Below, one piece after another: positions 1 through 8,506 of a DNA stretch of 64,000 bases. A program made the translations under genes and the position numbers. The notes under the pieces were generated by a model that did not search any database, was not told where the DNA came from, and saw only the letters and a list, made by a program, of their open reading frames with translations. The first letter of the stretch is position 1, and the number at the start of each line of letters is the position of its first letter. Source of the stretch: an uncultured Clostridia bacterium (GTDB taxonomy: Bacteria; Bacillota; Clostridia; Saccharofermentanales; Saccharofermentanaceae); assembly GCA_946187935.1 (NCBI GenBank), contig CAMHSJ010000001.1, positions 62,001 to 126,000 on the forward strand, given 5' to 3'.

Positions 1-1
1 G

Positions 2-1069
2 ATCGACGGCACCAAGTTTGCGGTGATAAGTAATTCCTTGTCCGCCGATGAGCTTCAGGAGCGATATTCAAAGTTCAGGAATTACTTCAGGGAAGTCTTC
101 CAGGTCGATGACAAGCGCATCCTTCTCGAAGTAAACTGCGGCGCGCTCAAGCTCGACCAGTTCGAGTTTGACCCGCAGACGGTATATTCCTGCCTTAACT
201 ATGCATACACGGAATCCAAGTCCTACCGTCAGGGCGATATGGTCATGTTCCAGAATGACCTGGGTGAGGATAACAGACAGAGGCTCGAGAAGCTCCACGC
301 TATCAGGGCTTCGATAAAGCATGGCTACAGGGGCTTTTATCTTCTTTATCAGCCTGTTGTCGATGCACAGACAGAAGAACTGATCTCGGCTGAAGCCCTC
401 CTTCGCTGGAAGAGCGATACTTACGGAGTTGTTCCTCCGGACCAGTTCATACCGCTGCTCGAATCCGATCCGCTCTTCCCTGAGCTCGGCGAATGGATAA
501 TAAGAGAGGCTGTGGTCGCAGCCAAGAAGGTCATAAAGAAGATCCCGTCATTTGTGGTCAACATCAATCTGTCCTATACCCAGATACAGAAACCTGATTT
601 TGTCGACATGGTATTCCGCATCCTGGATGATATGGATTATCCGCCTGAGCATCTCTGTTTCGAGGTTACTGAAAGATGCAGGCTCCTTGACATCAAGCTC
701 CTTAAGAATGTTACCACGAGTCTTAAGGCCAGAGGCGTGCTGATCGCTCTTGATGACTTCGGTACCGGATTCTCTTCTGTCGGCATCGTAAAGGAGCTTC
801 CGTTAGACATCATAAAGATCGATCAGGGCTTTGTAAGAAAGATCGAAGAAGACAAGGTCGACAGGGAACTGATCAAGCACTTCTCAGGACTTGCATCGCT
901 CTTTGGCGCCAAGGTATGTGTCGAAGGCGTTGAGACAGTCGGCATAAGGAACATACTCCAGAAGTTCAAGGTCGAGAGTTTCCAGGGCTACTACTATGCA
1001 AGACCGCTTAAGCTTAATGAGTTCATTGCCTGGGAGATGGACAGGCTTAAGGAAGAAAACGGGAATTAA
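2..1069 (+). CDS. EAL-domain c-di-GMP phosphodiesterase, 5' end cut by window edge
   Basis: The reading frame is open from the first bases of the window, so the start lies upstream; the GTG at 23 is internal. The first residues (DGTKFAVIS) resemble the end of a degenerate GGDEF domain. About residues 105-345 form a full EAL domain that would hydrolyse cyclic di-GMP to pGpG. Visible signature segments are AEALLRW (the EAL motif), NINLS, FEVTE, DDFGTGFSS, IKIDQGFV, EGVET and QGYYYARP, so the metal-binding and catalytic residues look intact and an active enzyme is likely. It is followed after 3 bases by an acetyltransferase gene, probably co-transcribed. The missing N-terminus may carry sensory or membrane segments. 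Confidence 0.9.
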   Translation: MDGTKFAVISNSLSADELQERYSKFRNYFREVFQVDDKRILLEVNCGALKLDQFEFDPQTVYSCLNYAYTESKSYRQGDMVMFQNDLGEDNRQRLEKLHAIRASIKHGYRGFYLLYQPVVDAQTEELISAEALLRWKSDTYGVVPPDQFIPLLESDPLFPELGEWIIREAVVAAKKVIKKIPSFVVNINLSYTQIQKPDFVDMVFRILDDMDYPPEHLCFEVTERCRLLDIKLLKNVTTSLKARGVLIALDDFGTGFSSVGIVKELPLDIIKIDQGFVRKIEEDKVDRELIKHFSGLASLFGAKVCVEGVETVGIRNILQKFKVESFQGYYYARPLKLNEFIAWEMDRLKEENGN

Positions 1070-1072
1070 CAT

Positions 1073-1684
1073 ATGGATCAAAAACAGAGAATGATCGCGA
1101 ACTTGCCTTATAAGGCCTGGATGGACGGCCTTTTGGAGGACAGGGAGGAGACTAAGAAAAAGGTCTATGAGTACAACAGCCTTCCGCCTGAAAGATGGGG
1201 TGAGAGGACAAAGCTCATCAAGGCCATACTCGGCAAGACAGGTGATCAGATCCATGTCGAAGCGCCCTTCAGGTGTGATTACGGATACAACATTGAAGTC
1301 GGTGAGAATTTTTATGCCAACTACAACCTCATAATCCTTGATGTGGGCAAGGTAAGGATCGGTGACAATGCCCAGATCGCTCCCAATGTAGGCATCTACA
1401 CAGCAGGTCATCCCATCCACCCCGACTCCAGGAATTCAGGGTATGAGTACGGCATTGACATCACCATAGGAAACAATGTCTGGATCGGAGCCAATTCCGT
1501 AATACTGCCCGGAGTCACCATAGGAGATAACGCCGTCATAGGTGCGGGAAGTGTTGTTTCCAAGGACATCCCATCTGATGTCATCGCCGTCGGCAATCCC
1601 TGCAGGGTCATAAGGAAGATCACAGAAGAAGACAGGGACTTCTACTACAAAGACAGAAGATTTGATGTGGATGATTACAAGTAA
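1073..1684 (+). CDS. Maltose/galactoside-type O-acetyltransferase (hexapeptide repeat)
   Basis: This 203-residue protein has the length and layout of the LacA/Maa family. These are trimeric left-handed beta-helix enzymes that transfer acetyl from acetyl-CoA to a sugar hydroxyl in the cytoplasm. The N-terminal Mac-type segment (KAWMDGLLEDREETKKKV) is followed by hexapeptide repeats from about residue 60, including FRCDYGYNIEVGENFYANYN. The likely catalytic histidine sits in TAGHPIHP, and the C-terminal repeats include GNNVWIGANSVILPGVTIG and GAGSVVSKDIPSDVIAVGNP. It starts 3 bases after the EAL gene. The true acceptor cannot be read from sequence. Confidence 0.9.
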   Translation: MDQKQRMIANLPYKAWMDGLLEDREETKKKVYEYNSLPPERWGERTKLIKAILGKTGDQIHVEAPFRCDYGYNIEVGENFYANYNLIILDVGKVRIGDNAQIAPNVGIYTAGHPIHPDSRNSGYEYGIDITIGNNVWIGANSVILPGVTIGDNAVIGAGSVVSKDIPSDVIAVGNPCRVIRKITEEDRDFYYKDRRFDVDDYK

Positions 1685-1729
1685 AAGACTCAGCCGCAAA
1701 CCGGGCCGGTAAACCTTCTAACAGTTAAA

Positions 1730-1836
1730 TTGCATATTTATTGCTTAAAATCGGATTTCACGTACTGAATATGCAAAAATCGGTGGTTATTGCGTCTTGA
1801 GTACGTGAAATGCATTTTCGCGTACTGAATATGCAA
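1730..1836. repeat. Intergenic direct and inverted repeat
   Basis: The 16-base sequence CGTACTGAATATGCAA occurs at 1761-1776 and again at 1821-1836, exactly 60 bases apart. An inverted partial copy (TTGCATATT) lies at 1730-1738, and GTACGTGAAATGCAT at 1801-1815 is a further inverted relative. The element fills the gap between two convergent genes. It could be a remnant mobile repeat or part of a transcript-end structure. No protein-coding potential was seen. Confidence 0.6.
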
Positions 1837-1892
1837 TTTCTTGATCTGTCTATGAGTTTAAGCCTTAAGAGAGCCGCAGGAAAGCAAACAGA

Positions 1893-3275
1893 TCACTCGA
1901 TGATCTTGATGGTCTTATCGCTTGTATAGCTGTTCCACCCGGGGTCAGTATTCCATGCAAAGTCAGACCAGATCTTGCGCAGTCTCTTGCCGATCTTATC
2001 TGATTCAGGGTCATCTGATCTTGTGAAGACTGTGTTTATTCCAAGAAGTACGGCAACATCGCTCGAGTGGAAGCACCTGTTGATACCGGCCTTGATCTCA
2101 GGGGTCATGTAGCGGTATTCATAGACCCAGCAGTCGCCGCTGTAATTATCTTCTATGCCTCTCATCGGGGCCTTGTACAAGATCTCAGAGACCTCATCGG
2201 ACAGCCTTTCTCTCCTGCCTTTGCGCTTGCCGGGTTTCAGTCCGTAGTAAAGGGCTGCAGCGGGAAGAAGGATAGTCGGGATATCGGAGGTGAAGATATC
2301 GGATTCATGCCAGCAGGTGCCAAGGATGAGCGGCTTGTCTGACTCCCTGCAGGCTATCTCAGGAGCCTTCTTTATCGTTACGCCGTCTATTACGGGCGAG
2401 AAGGCGCACCTCAGGTCATGTATGGCATATACGTGCGTCTTGAGCTGCTGCCCGGCTCTTTTGATCACGTCAGCAGGGAGGTCTTTAAGCTTGTCTAATT
2501 CATCGGGCTTGATGCGCACCTTCTTTAAGTAAAACATTGTGAGGCGGCGGCTCTCTTCTTCCGTCCAGAAGGACTTGGGATAGGAAGACATTGAGATGGC
2601 CTTGTGGAAATAAGGCTTAGCTTCATCCATGGCCATCATGGCAAGGATGCATGAAGCACCTGCCGACTGCCCGAAAAGAGTGACATTGCCGGGATCACCC
2701 CCGAAATTTGCTATATTCTCATGTATGAACTTGAGCGCAGCTATCTGGTCGAATATGCCGCAGTTCTGATCGTAGTCAGGGTTCAGGAAATGAAGGTTCA
2801 GAAAGCCGTAGATATTGACCCTGTAGTTGAAACACACGGCTATTGTATTTGTCTCTGCCGCAAAGCGCGACAAGTCGTATACGAGCTTATCAGGATCTTC
2901 GCCGTCTCTTCCGACGCCGCCGTTCGTGTAGGATCCGCCGTAGATCCAGACGCTTACAGGATACTTATCAAGGCCTGTGGGCGGGACGAAGATATTCATG
3001 TAAAGACAGTCACGGCTCCTATATTCGCACACCTTGTGCCCCGGGCCCTGCATTGGGTTGTTTGAACCTGTAAGGCAGTCCAATACGCCGTCCCACGGCT
3101 TTTTCGGAACGGGGTGCTTAAATGCAAGATCGCCGACAGGCGGCTCGGCAAAAGGAATGCCCGTAAACCTGAGCACGCCGTTTATCTCCTTGCCCCGTAC
3201 TTTACCTAATGTAGTTTGTACGATATCTTTTGTATCAGCTTCTTTAGAAGTCGTTACTTTGTCCATAGGTAACAT
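1893..3275 (-). CDS. Type-B carboxylesterase
   Basis: This 460-residue alpha/beta hydrolase belongs to the carboxylesterase type B family, which hydrolyses esters of varied substrates. Family features are TTLGKVRG near the N-terminus, FTGIPFAEPPVG, DCLYMNIFVP, the oxyanion segment WIYGGSYTNGG, and the nucleophile elbow GQSAGA (GESAGA in most members). HSSD near the C-terminus probably holds the catalytic histidine. There is no signal peptide, so it is probably cytoplasmic. It is slightly shorter than the usual 480-550 residues. It is divergent from the lipoprotein gene at 3340 and convergent with the acetyltransferase. Confidence 0.85.
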   Translation of the reverse strand: MLPMDKVTTSKEADTKDIVQTTLGKVRGKEINGVLRFTGIPFAEPPVGDLAFKHPVPKKPWDGVLDCLTGSNNPMQGPGHKVCEYRSRDCLYMNIFVPPTGLDKYPVSVWIYGGSYTNGGVGRDGEDPDKLVYDLSRFAAETNTIAVCFNYRVNIYGFLNLHFLNPDYDQNCGIFDQIAALKFIHENIANFGGDPGNVTLFGQSAGASCILAMMAMDEAKPYFHKAISMSSYPKSFWTEEESRRLTMFYLKKVRIKPDELDKLKDLPADVIKRAGQQLKTHVYAIHDLRCAFSPVIDGVTIKKAPEIACRESDKPLILGTCWHESDIFTSDIPTILLPAAALYYGLKPGKRKGRRERLSDEVSEILYKAPMRGIEDNYSGDCWVYEYRYMTPEIKAGINRCFHSSDVAVLLGINTVFTRSDDPESDKIGKRLRKIWSDFAWNTDPGWNSYTSDKTIKIIE

Positions 3276-3299
3276 AATAGCATAGTCAAGGATATATGA

Positions 3300-3305
3300 T
3301 ATAAT
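3300..3305 (+). promoter_or_regulatory. Putative -10 box for the 3340 lipoprotein gene
   Basis: TATAAT lies 35 bases before the ATG at 3340, and an AGGG-type ribosome binding site follows near 3328. No convincing -35 hexamer is visible, so this rests on the -10 match alone. Confidence 0.35.
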
Positions 3306-3339
3306 TCCTTATATTCTTAAAAATACGGAGGGTATTTGA

Positions 3340-4194
3340 ATGAAGAAGAGAATTATCGCAGCTATCGTTGCATCATCCATGATAATGACTGTTGCAGGCT
3401 GCTCCAAGACAAAGACAATAACAGTTGACAGCTTCTCAAAGGCAGCTGAGTCTCTCGGTTGTGATGAAGTCGATCCCGAAGATTTTGAAGAAGACTTCAC
3501 AGATGATCTCGAGGATGGCATCTATACAGTTATTGACAGGGACTACATCGAGGATAACGAAGACAACCTTGAGTATTCACTCAAGTCTTACGGTCTTGAT
3601 GACATCATCGATGTTGATGATGTCGAAGGCATGGCAATGCTCATGAAGGGCTCAGGATTTGATGATCTTGAAGACGTTGATGATCCTGATGACATCGAGG
3701 ATCTTAAAGTTGATTTTGCAGTAGTTGTTACTATTGAGCTCAACAATAAGATCGACGTTGAGGACGTTATGGATGAGTTGGCAGACAAGCTCGACGATGC
3801 TGACATCGAAGTTGATGATCTTCCTTCCAATGAGTTCTACAGCTCTGCTTCTGCAGGCTACTTCAGAGAGAACATCGATATCAAGGACGCAGTTTCCATC
3901 ATCCTTGATAATGATGACGTTCAGGATCTTCTCGACAACATGGATGATGCTGATGAGCTTACGGATGTATTAGAAGCACTTTCCGGCCAGGCTTGCATTG
4001 ATTTCGAAGTCAGCCAGAAGTCCATTACTGTTGCTGTCGGATTCGGCATCAACTCAGATGCTTCCACACTCGCATCTGCATGCAACAAGCTGGGTCTTAA
4101 GAACGTTACATCTTTCAAGACAAACTCTGATCTGGTCGAAGCGATCCTCGATACAGTAGTTAAGTATTACGGATCATATGCTTACTATTATTGA
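3340..4194 (+). CDS. Acidic lipoprotein of unknown function
   Basis: The 284-residue product begins with a lipoprotein signal peptide ending in the lipobox VAGC, so it is probably anchored outside the membrane by a lipidated cysteine at about residue 21. The mature part is extremely rich in Asp and Glu (for example DVDDPDDIEDLK), with almost no basic clusters, and ends in a Tyr-rich tail (YYGSYAYYY). No known domain is recognised. The composition would fit cation binding or an extended, highly charged cell-wall-space protein. It is a single gene followed by a strong terminator. I do not assign a function. Confidence 0.8.
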   Translation: MKKRIIAAIVASSMIMTVAGCSKTKTITVDSFSKAAESLGCDEVDPEDFEEDFTDDLEDGIYTVIDRDYIEDNEDNLEYSLKSYGLDDIIDVDDVEGMAMLMKGSGFDDLEDVDDPDDIEDLKVDFAVVVTIELNNKIDVEDVMDELADKLDDADIEVDDLPSNEFYSSASAGYFRENIDIKDAVSIILDNDDVQDLLDNMDDADELTDVLEALSGQACIDFEVSQKSITVAVGFGINSDASTLASACNKLGLKNVTSFKTNSDLVEAILDTVVKYYGSYAYYY

Positions 4195-4221
4195 TCTGAC
4201 TTAAATGATGAACTGATAAAC

Positions 4222-4254
4222 AAGGCCGGGAGCCGCGCGCTTTCGGCCTTTTTT
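4222..4254 (+). terminator. Rho-independent terminator after the lipoprotein gene
   Basis: AAGGCCG at 4222 pairs with CGGCCTT at 4244, with a GC-rich interior, and six T residues follow. Confidence 0.85.
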
Positions 4255-4267
4255 CTAAGAATAGCCT

Positions 4268-4897
4268 ATGGTAGAGATCAAAGACCTTACACTTAATTAC
4301 AAAAAGAGCGTTCTGACCGGAGTGAACATCACTGCGGATAAGGGCGAATGCATCGGACTGTTAGGACTTAACGGTTCCGGCAAATCAACGCTTCTTACTG
4401 CGATAGCAGGCATCAAGAAACCCGCCGCGGGCACTATCAAAGTCGGCGGCAAGGTGGGATTTGTTACTCAGGAGAACGCCCTCATTGAAGAGCTTACCGG
4501 CATAGACAATCTCATGATGTGGTCGCCGCTGTCCAAGAAGGACATCCTTAAGGCATTAACTGACTCTGAAGCGGCAGTACTTAAGACCAGGGACTTCATA
4601 GACCTCAAGGTAAGGCGTATGTCAGGCGGCATGAAGAAGAGGCTTGCCATAACATCCGTCATCCTCGAGCATCCTGATGTCCTGCTCCTGGATGAGCCTC
4701 TTGCCGCTCTTGATATTCCTGCCAAGAAGGACATCATCAGTTTCATCGACACATTCAAATCAGGCGGCGGCACGGTGTTTGTTGCAAGCCACAGCGAAGA
4801 TATCTTCGCGCACTGCGACAGGGTATATTACCTTCATGACGGCAAGTGCGAACAGCTCCCTGAAGGGCAGTCCATAGCAGGAGCGCTCAATGTTTAA
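4268..4897 (+). CDS. ABC transporter ATP-binding protein
   Basis: This 209-residue protein is a short ABC ATPase that would power the two membrane proteins encoded downstream. It has Walker A GLNGSGKST (about residues 33-41), a Q-loop (FVTQENALIEE), the signature MSGGMKKRL, Walker B VLLLDEP and a switch histidine in ASHSED. It is near the minimal size for the family and lacks C-terminal extensions. No good ribosome binding site precedes the ATG at 4268, which lies only 14 bases after the terminator T-run. The gene overlaps the next by 8 bases, consistent with one operon. The substrate is unknown. Confidence 0.92.
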   Translation: MVEIKDLTLNYKKSVLTGVNITADKGECIGLLGLNGSGKSTLLTAIAGIKKPAAGTIKVGGKVGFVTQENALIEELTGIDNLMMWSPLSKKDILKALTDSEAAVLKTRDFIDLKVRRMSGGMKKRLAITSVILEHPDVLLLDEPLAALDIPAKKDIISFIDTFKSGGGTVFVASHSEDIFAHCDRVYYLHDGKCEQLPEGQSIAGALNV

Positions 4898-5978
4898 AGC
4901 TTATCTTAAGAGGATCCTTTTATTCATGCCGTTTGTACTGTGCTATCTCATGGCATTTGGTTTTGCTGCCCTGTGCATAGTTACTTACGGTGATGCGTTC
5001 CTCTTTAAGGACAAGAGCTCTTTTTCTGCCGTAAGGCTCGTATGCTACCTGCCGGGAGACTCTGATCTTAACGATCTCGGACTGTCTCTTGTAAGCAAGA
5101 TAGACAGCGTAAAGGAAACGGTCATTATTGACCGCGTTGATACGGAAGAGGAAGTCTATGACATCGTCGGGAACGGCGAGGCGATCGCAGGCGTTGTCAT
5201 CCCTGAAGGGTTTATAGACAGTGTCTTTACAGGCGAGAATATGCAGGCCACGGTTGTTTACCGCGACGGCGGCACATTCATGGAACACGCTGTAAATGAT
5301 CTTATCCTCACGCTTTCCAATCTCCTGGGAACAGGGCAGAGCGTCATAAGGACGGGCTACGATTATGTTAATCAGACAGGGTATTCCTCTTCTGAATACC
5401 GCAATGCCATGGACCGTATATCAGAAGAATCAGTTACCTACGTCCTTGACAGAAACCGTCTCTTTGACAGTAAGGATCAGGATGCTCTCCAGGTCTTCAC
5501 TCTCAAGGAAAAGATGACGGCATCTTATTCGCTGTTCCTTCTCATGATGTCAGTATTTGTATTCGCATTCTTCTATAAGGGCAACAGCTCTGCCTTTATG
5601 ACCAGAGCGAAGCTGTCAGGATACAAGCCATTCTCGATATATCTTATAGAGACATTGTCCGTAACGTTCATGATGTATCTTTTGTTCCTTGTCATGTACG
5701 GAGCGCTTTATGCGGTGAGGATACATCTTAATTTCAAGACACTTGTGTTCATCATTCCCGTGCTCCTTTTGTTCTCGGCTGTCATAACGGGCGTGTGTTA
5801 CCTTCTTAAGAAGCCGACTGCAGTAGCCTTTACAGGATTTGGCGCAGGGATAGTCGTCATGTATACGGCAGGAGGCCTGATGCCCCTGGAGTACATGTCG
5901 AAGTTCTTTACGCTGGCGGCTCCTTTTAATCCGATGTATTACGTCATCAATTACACGCTGGAGGTGATGTTCGGATGA
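4890..5978 (+). CDS. ABC-2 type transporter permease
   Basis: This 362-residue membrane protein has the ABC-2/YhgE-like layout. There is one N-terminal membrane helix (residues about 8-30), a large extracytoplasmic domain (about 40-210) containing IAGVVIPEGF, and five or so C-terminal helices (about 215-355). The same VATGYIIPEGF-type motif is in the next gene, so the two are paralogous half-transporters, likely a heterodimer driven by the ATPase at 4268. It overlaps both neighbours. The exported substrate (drug, lipid or polymer) cannot be read from sequence. Confidence 0.85.
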   Translation: MFKAYLKRILLFMPFVLCYLMAFGFAALCIVTYGDAFLFKDKSSFSAVRLVCYLPGDSDLNDLGLSLVSKIDSVKETVIIDRVDTEEEVYDIVGNGEAIAGVVIPEGFIDSVFTGENMQATVVYRDGGTFMEHAVNDLILTLSNLLGTGQSVIRTGYDYVNQTGYSSSEYRNAMDRISEESVTYVLDRNRLFDSKDQDALQVFTLKEKMTASYSLFLLMMSVFVFAFFYKGNSSAFMTRAKLSGYKPFSIYLIETLSVTFMMYLLFLVMYGALYAVRIHLNFKTLVFIIPVLLLFSAVITGVCYLLKKPTAVAFTGFGAGIVVMYTAGGLMPLEYMSKFFTLAAPFNPMYYVINYTLEVMFG

Positions 5979-7018
5979 AGCTTCTTAAGAACAGGATCCT
6001 CATAGCCGCCAAGCGCAGCATATTAAGCCCCATAATGTACATCATGGTCATACTGATAGTATTCCTGTCAGTGCTCCAGGTCACCATCCCTGAGAAGCAG
6101 AAGTCTGCGTTTATACCTGTCGCGATCCTTAATCACGACGATAACGAAGAGAGCATCGCGGTAGTTGACGAACTCTGCTCGATGAATTCCGTGTTCAATT
6201 TCTATGAGGTTAAGTCCGAAGAAGAGATGTATGAACAGATGGCGCAGGGTGAGGTCGCAACGGGATATATCATCCCTGAGGGCTTTTTCGAGCACAGCGC
6301 TACGCTCAGAAGATCGCTTAAGATCAAGATGATATGTACGCCCGCAGCAGGCGCCCTGTCCTCTCTTGCAACGGAGGAATTATTCTCCAGGTTCTTCAGA
6401 AAGTCCGCGAGGCTCTTGACCGAGGAGATCTTAGACGAAGAAGGGCTCATAAGATCCGAAGAGGAAAGACTCCTTTTATATGAGATCTACGAGGAGAAGA
6501 TATCAGGAGACGAGATCTTCTCTATGCGCGGGCTCGAGGGCACGGTCTATAACGACAAGACAAGATCCGAGAAGGTCGATATCCCTGTCTATAAATTCGC
6601 AGGCCTGTTCATCTATACGGCTGCTCTCATGGGCATACTCGCATTCCTGTCTGACTACGATAACAAGATCTATCTGAGGTTTAACAGGATAGAGAAGATA
6701 TACATGACATTCGTTCAGATCGGTGTCTACACGGTGCCGATGACCATAGTCTCGCTCCTGGCATTCATCGTTACGAGGGCAAGGTATAGCGCCCTGTGGG
6801 TCATAGGCTACATGTTCCTGATGATCCTTATCAGTATCGTCATAGGCACCATCTTCGCATGGCTTCCGATAAGGTCATCCAAGAGCGGCATATTTGCCGC
6901 GATACTGCCGGTCTACCTCATATTGTGCTTCCTGTTCTCAGGCATATTGTTTGACCTGGCATCATTCAGTCCGCTCATGAAACACTTAAGTCTCGTGTTC
7001 CCTCCGAGCTTTTTCTAA
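5975..7018 (+). CDS. ABC-2 type transporter permease (partner)
   Basis: This 347-residue protein shares the architecture of its upstream neighbour. It has one N-terminal helix (about 15-35), an extracytoplasmic domain with GEVATGYIIPEGFFEHS, then a cluster of helices from about residue 205 to the end. The start overlaps the upstream stop as ATGA, indicating translational coupling. With the ATPase it would make an ABC exporter with two different permease subunits. No substrate-specific motif is recognised. Confidence 0.85.
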   Translation: MKLLKNRILIAAKRSILSPIMYIMVILIVFLSVLQVTIPEKQKSAFIPVAILNHDDNEESIAVVDELCSMNSVFNFYEVKSEEEMYEQMAQGEVATGYIIPEGFFEHSATLRRSLKIKMICTPAAGALSSLATEELFSRFFRKSARLLTEEILDEEGLIRSEEERLLLYEIYEEKISGDEIFSMRGLEGTVYNDKTRSEKVDIPVYKFAGLFIYTAALMGILAFLSDYDNKIYLRFNRIEKIYMTFVQIGVYTVPMTIVSLLAFIVTRARYSALWVIGYMFLMILISIVIGTIFAWLPIRSSKSGIFAAILPVYLILCFLFSGILFDLASFSPLMKHLSLVFPPSFF

Positions 7019-7029
7019 GGCCGTGTGCA

Positions 7030-7731
7030 ATGAATAACCCCGAAGGCAAGACGCTTAAGAAAAAAAGGATACTGGCAATACTGCTCCTGATATCGATCTC
7101 AGCGGTGGTCCTTGTAATATCCTATTTCATCTGCCGCCCCATGCTCGAGATGGCAAGAGATCCGCAGGCGTTCCAGGCTTACATGCACGAGAAGAAACCC
7201 TGGAGCGTATTGATGTTCATGGCGGCAAGCTTTCTCCAGGTCGTGGCAGCGGTGATCCCCGGGGGACCTTTTGAGATCGCCGCAGGTTATGCATTCGGCG
7301 TTTTCCTCGGCACCCTGATATGCGATATTTCCATGACACTGGGATCGGTATTTGTCTTCCTTATGGTCAGGAAGTTCGGCATGCGTTTTGCAGAGCTCTT
7401 CGTTCCGCGCGAAAAGATCGAGTCCGTGAGTTTTCTTAAGCAGTCGGGCAAAAGAGATCTTCTGACATTTCTCTTCTTCCTTGTCCCCGGAACTCCAAAG
7501 GACATCTTCACGTATTTTGTGGGCTTTACCGACATGAAGCTGCCCATCTGGATCCTCATAACGTTCGTCGGCAGATTTCCTGCGATATTCCTCTCGGTCG
7601 TTTCAGGCGATGCCGCAGGTGAGAAGAACTATCTGATGTTCATAATAGTTATCTGCGTTATCGTCATTACGGCTGTTACGGGATACATGTTCTATGAGCG
7701 TTACCGCAAGAAGCATACTGCCGGAAAATGA
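7030..7731 (+). CDS. TVP38/TMEM64 (DedA-like) membrane protein
   Basis: This 233-residue integral membrane protein has the SNARE-associated/VTT domain of the DedA superfamily, members of which are linked to lipid transport or scrambling and membrane homeostasis. Visible family features are the helix with VVAAVIPGGPFEIAAGYAFG, and later FLFFLVPGTPKDIFTYFVG, whose re-entrant Gly-Pro segments are typical. Five or six helices are predicted by eye. It follows the ABC permeases after 11 bases and may belong to that operon. Its link to the exporter is unknown. Confidence 0.85.
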   Translation: MNNPEGKTLKKKRILAILLLISISAVVLVISYFICRPMLEMARDPQAFQAYMHEKKPWSVLMFMAASFLQVVAAVIPGGPFEIAAGYAFGVFLGTLICDISMTLGSVFVFLMVRKFGMRFAELFVPREKIESVSFLKQSGKRDLLTFLFFLVPGTPKDIFTYFVGFTDMKLPIWILITFVGRFPAIFLSVVSGDAAGEKNYLMFIIVICVIVITAVTGYMFYERYRKKHTAGK

Positions 7732-7737
7732 CACATC

Positions 7738-7760
7738 CCTTATTTTGAAGTAAAATAAGG
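7738..7760. repeat. AT-rich inverted repeat after the ABC/TVP38 operon
   Basis: CCTTATTTT (7738-7746) is followed by GAAG and then AAAATAAGG (7752-7760). It lacks a clean T-run, so it is a weak terminator candidate or an operator upstream of the gene at 7787. Confidence 0.5.
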
Positions 7761-7786
7761 AATATTCTAGATTTCGGAGACACCTC

Positions 7787-8506
7787 ATGATCGCCCTGAT
7801 ACTTGATTCCGGCATGGGCAGAAGGATGGGAAGCCTTACTAAGGATCATCCCAAGTGCATGACGGAGATAACAGATGAAGACACCATAATCAGCAGGCAG
7901 CTAAAGCTGCTCAGTGCTTATGGAATAAGAAAGGTCCTCATTACCACGGGTCCTTTTGAGGATATCCTGGAAAGCCATGTAAGAGCCCTGGGCCTTGATA
8001 TGGACATCAGATTTGTTAATAACCCCATATACGATAAGACGAATTACATTTATTCGATCTTCAATGCAAGGGAACATTTGGACGACGACATCCTTCTTAT
8101 GCACGGAGACCTTGTCTTTGATGCAAGAGTCCTTGAGGCGGCGCTTAAGCAGCAGACTTCATGTGTTACGGTGTCAAGCACTCTTCCCTTGCCCGAGAAG
8201 GATTTCAAGGCAGTGATAAGAGACGGACTGGTCAAAGCTGTCGGCGTTGGATTCTTTGATGAAGCAATGGCCTGTCAGCCCCTTTATAATCTTAGGCTCA
8301 AAGACTGGAGGATCTGGCTTGATTCTATCGCGTCTTTCTGCGAAGAGGGCAATACGGGATGTTATGCGGAGAATGCGCTGAACAAGGTAACTGACAGGGT
8401 CACGATCGCTCCTCTGGATGTCAAGGATATGCTGGTAAGCGAGATAGACAATGAGGAAGATCTTAACATGATCAGATCAAGACTCAGAGGCATGGAAAAT
8501 GGCTGA
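7787..8506 (+). CDS. Nucleotidyltransferase, probably a CTP:phosphonate/phosphoalcohol cytidylyltransferase
   Basis: This 239-residue protein has the sugar-nucleotidyltransferase fold. The N-terminal signature is ALILDSGMGRRMG with PKCM downstream (the usual form is AAGxGxRM...PK), and HGDLVF supplies a metal-binding aspartate. It resembles the LicC/PntC group that makes CDP-choline or CDP-aminoethylphosphonate. The neighbouring dehydrogenase looks like a phosphonoacetaldehyde reductase and the third gene is a CDP-glycerol-type transferase, so a CDP-activated phosphonate or phosphoalcohol is the best guess. A GDP- or UDP-linked product is not excluded. The stop overlaps the next start. Confidence 0.75.
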   Translation: MIALILDSGMGRRMGSLTKDHPKCMTEITDEDTIISRQLKLLSAYGIRKVLITTGPFEDILESHVRALGLDMDIRFVNNPIYDKTNYIYSIFNAREHLDDDILLMHGDLVFDARVLEAALKQQTSCVTVSSTLPLPEKDFKAVIRDGLVKAVGVGFFDEAMACQPLYNLRLKDWRIWLDSIASFCEEGNTGCYAENALNKVTDRVTIAPLDVKDMLVSEIDNEEDLNMIRSRLRGMENG

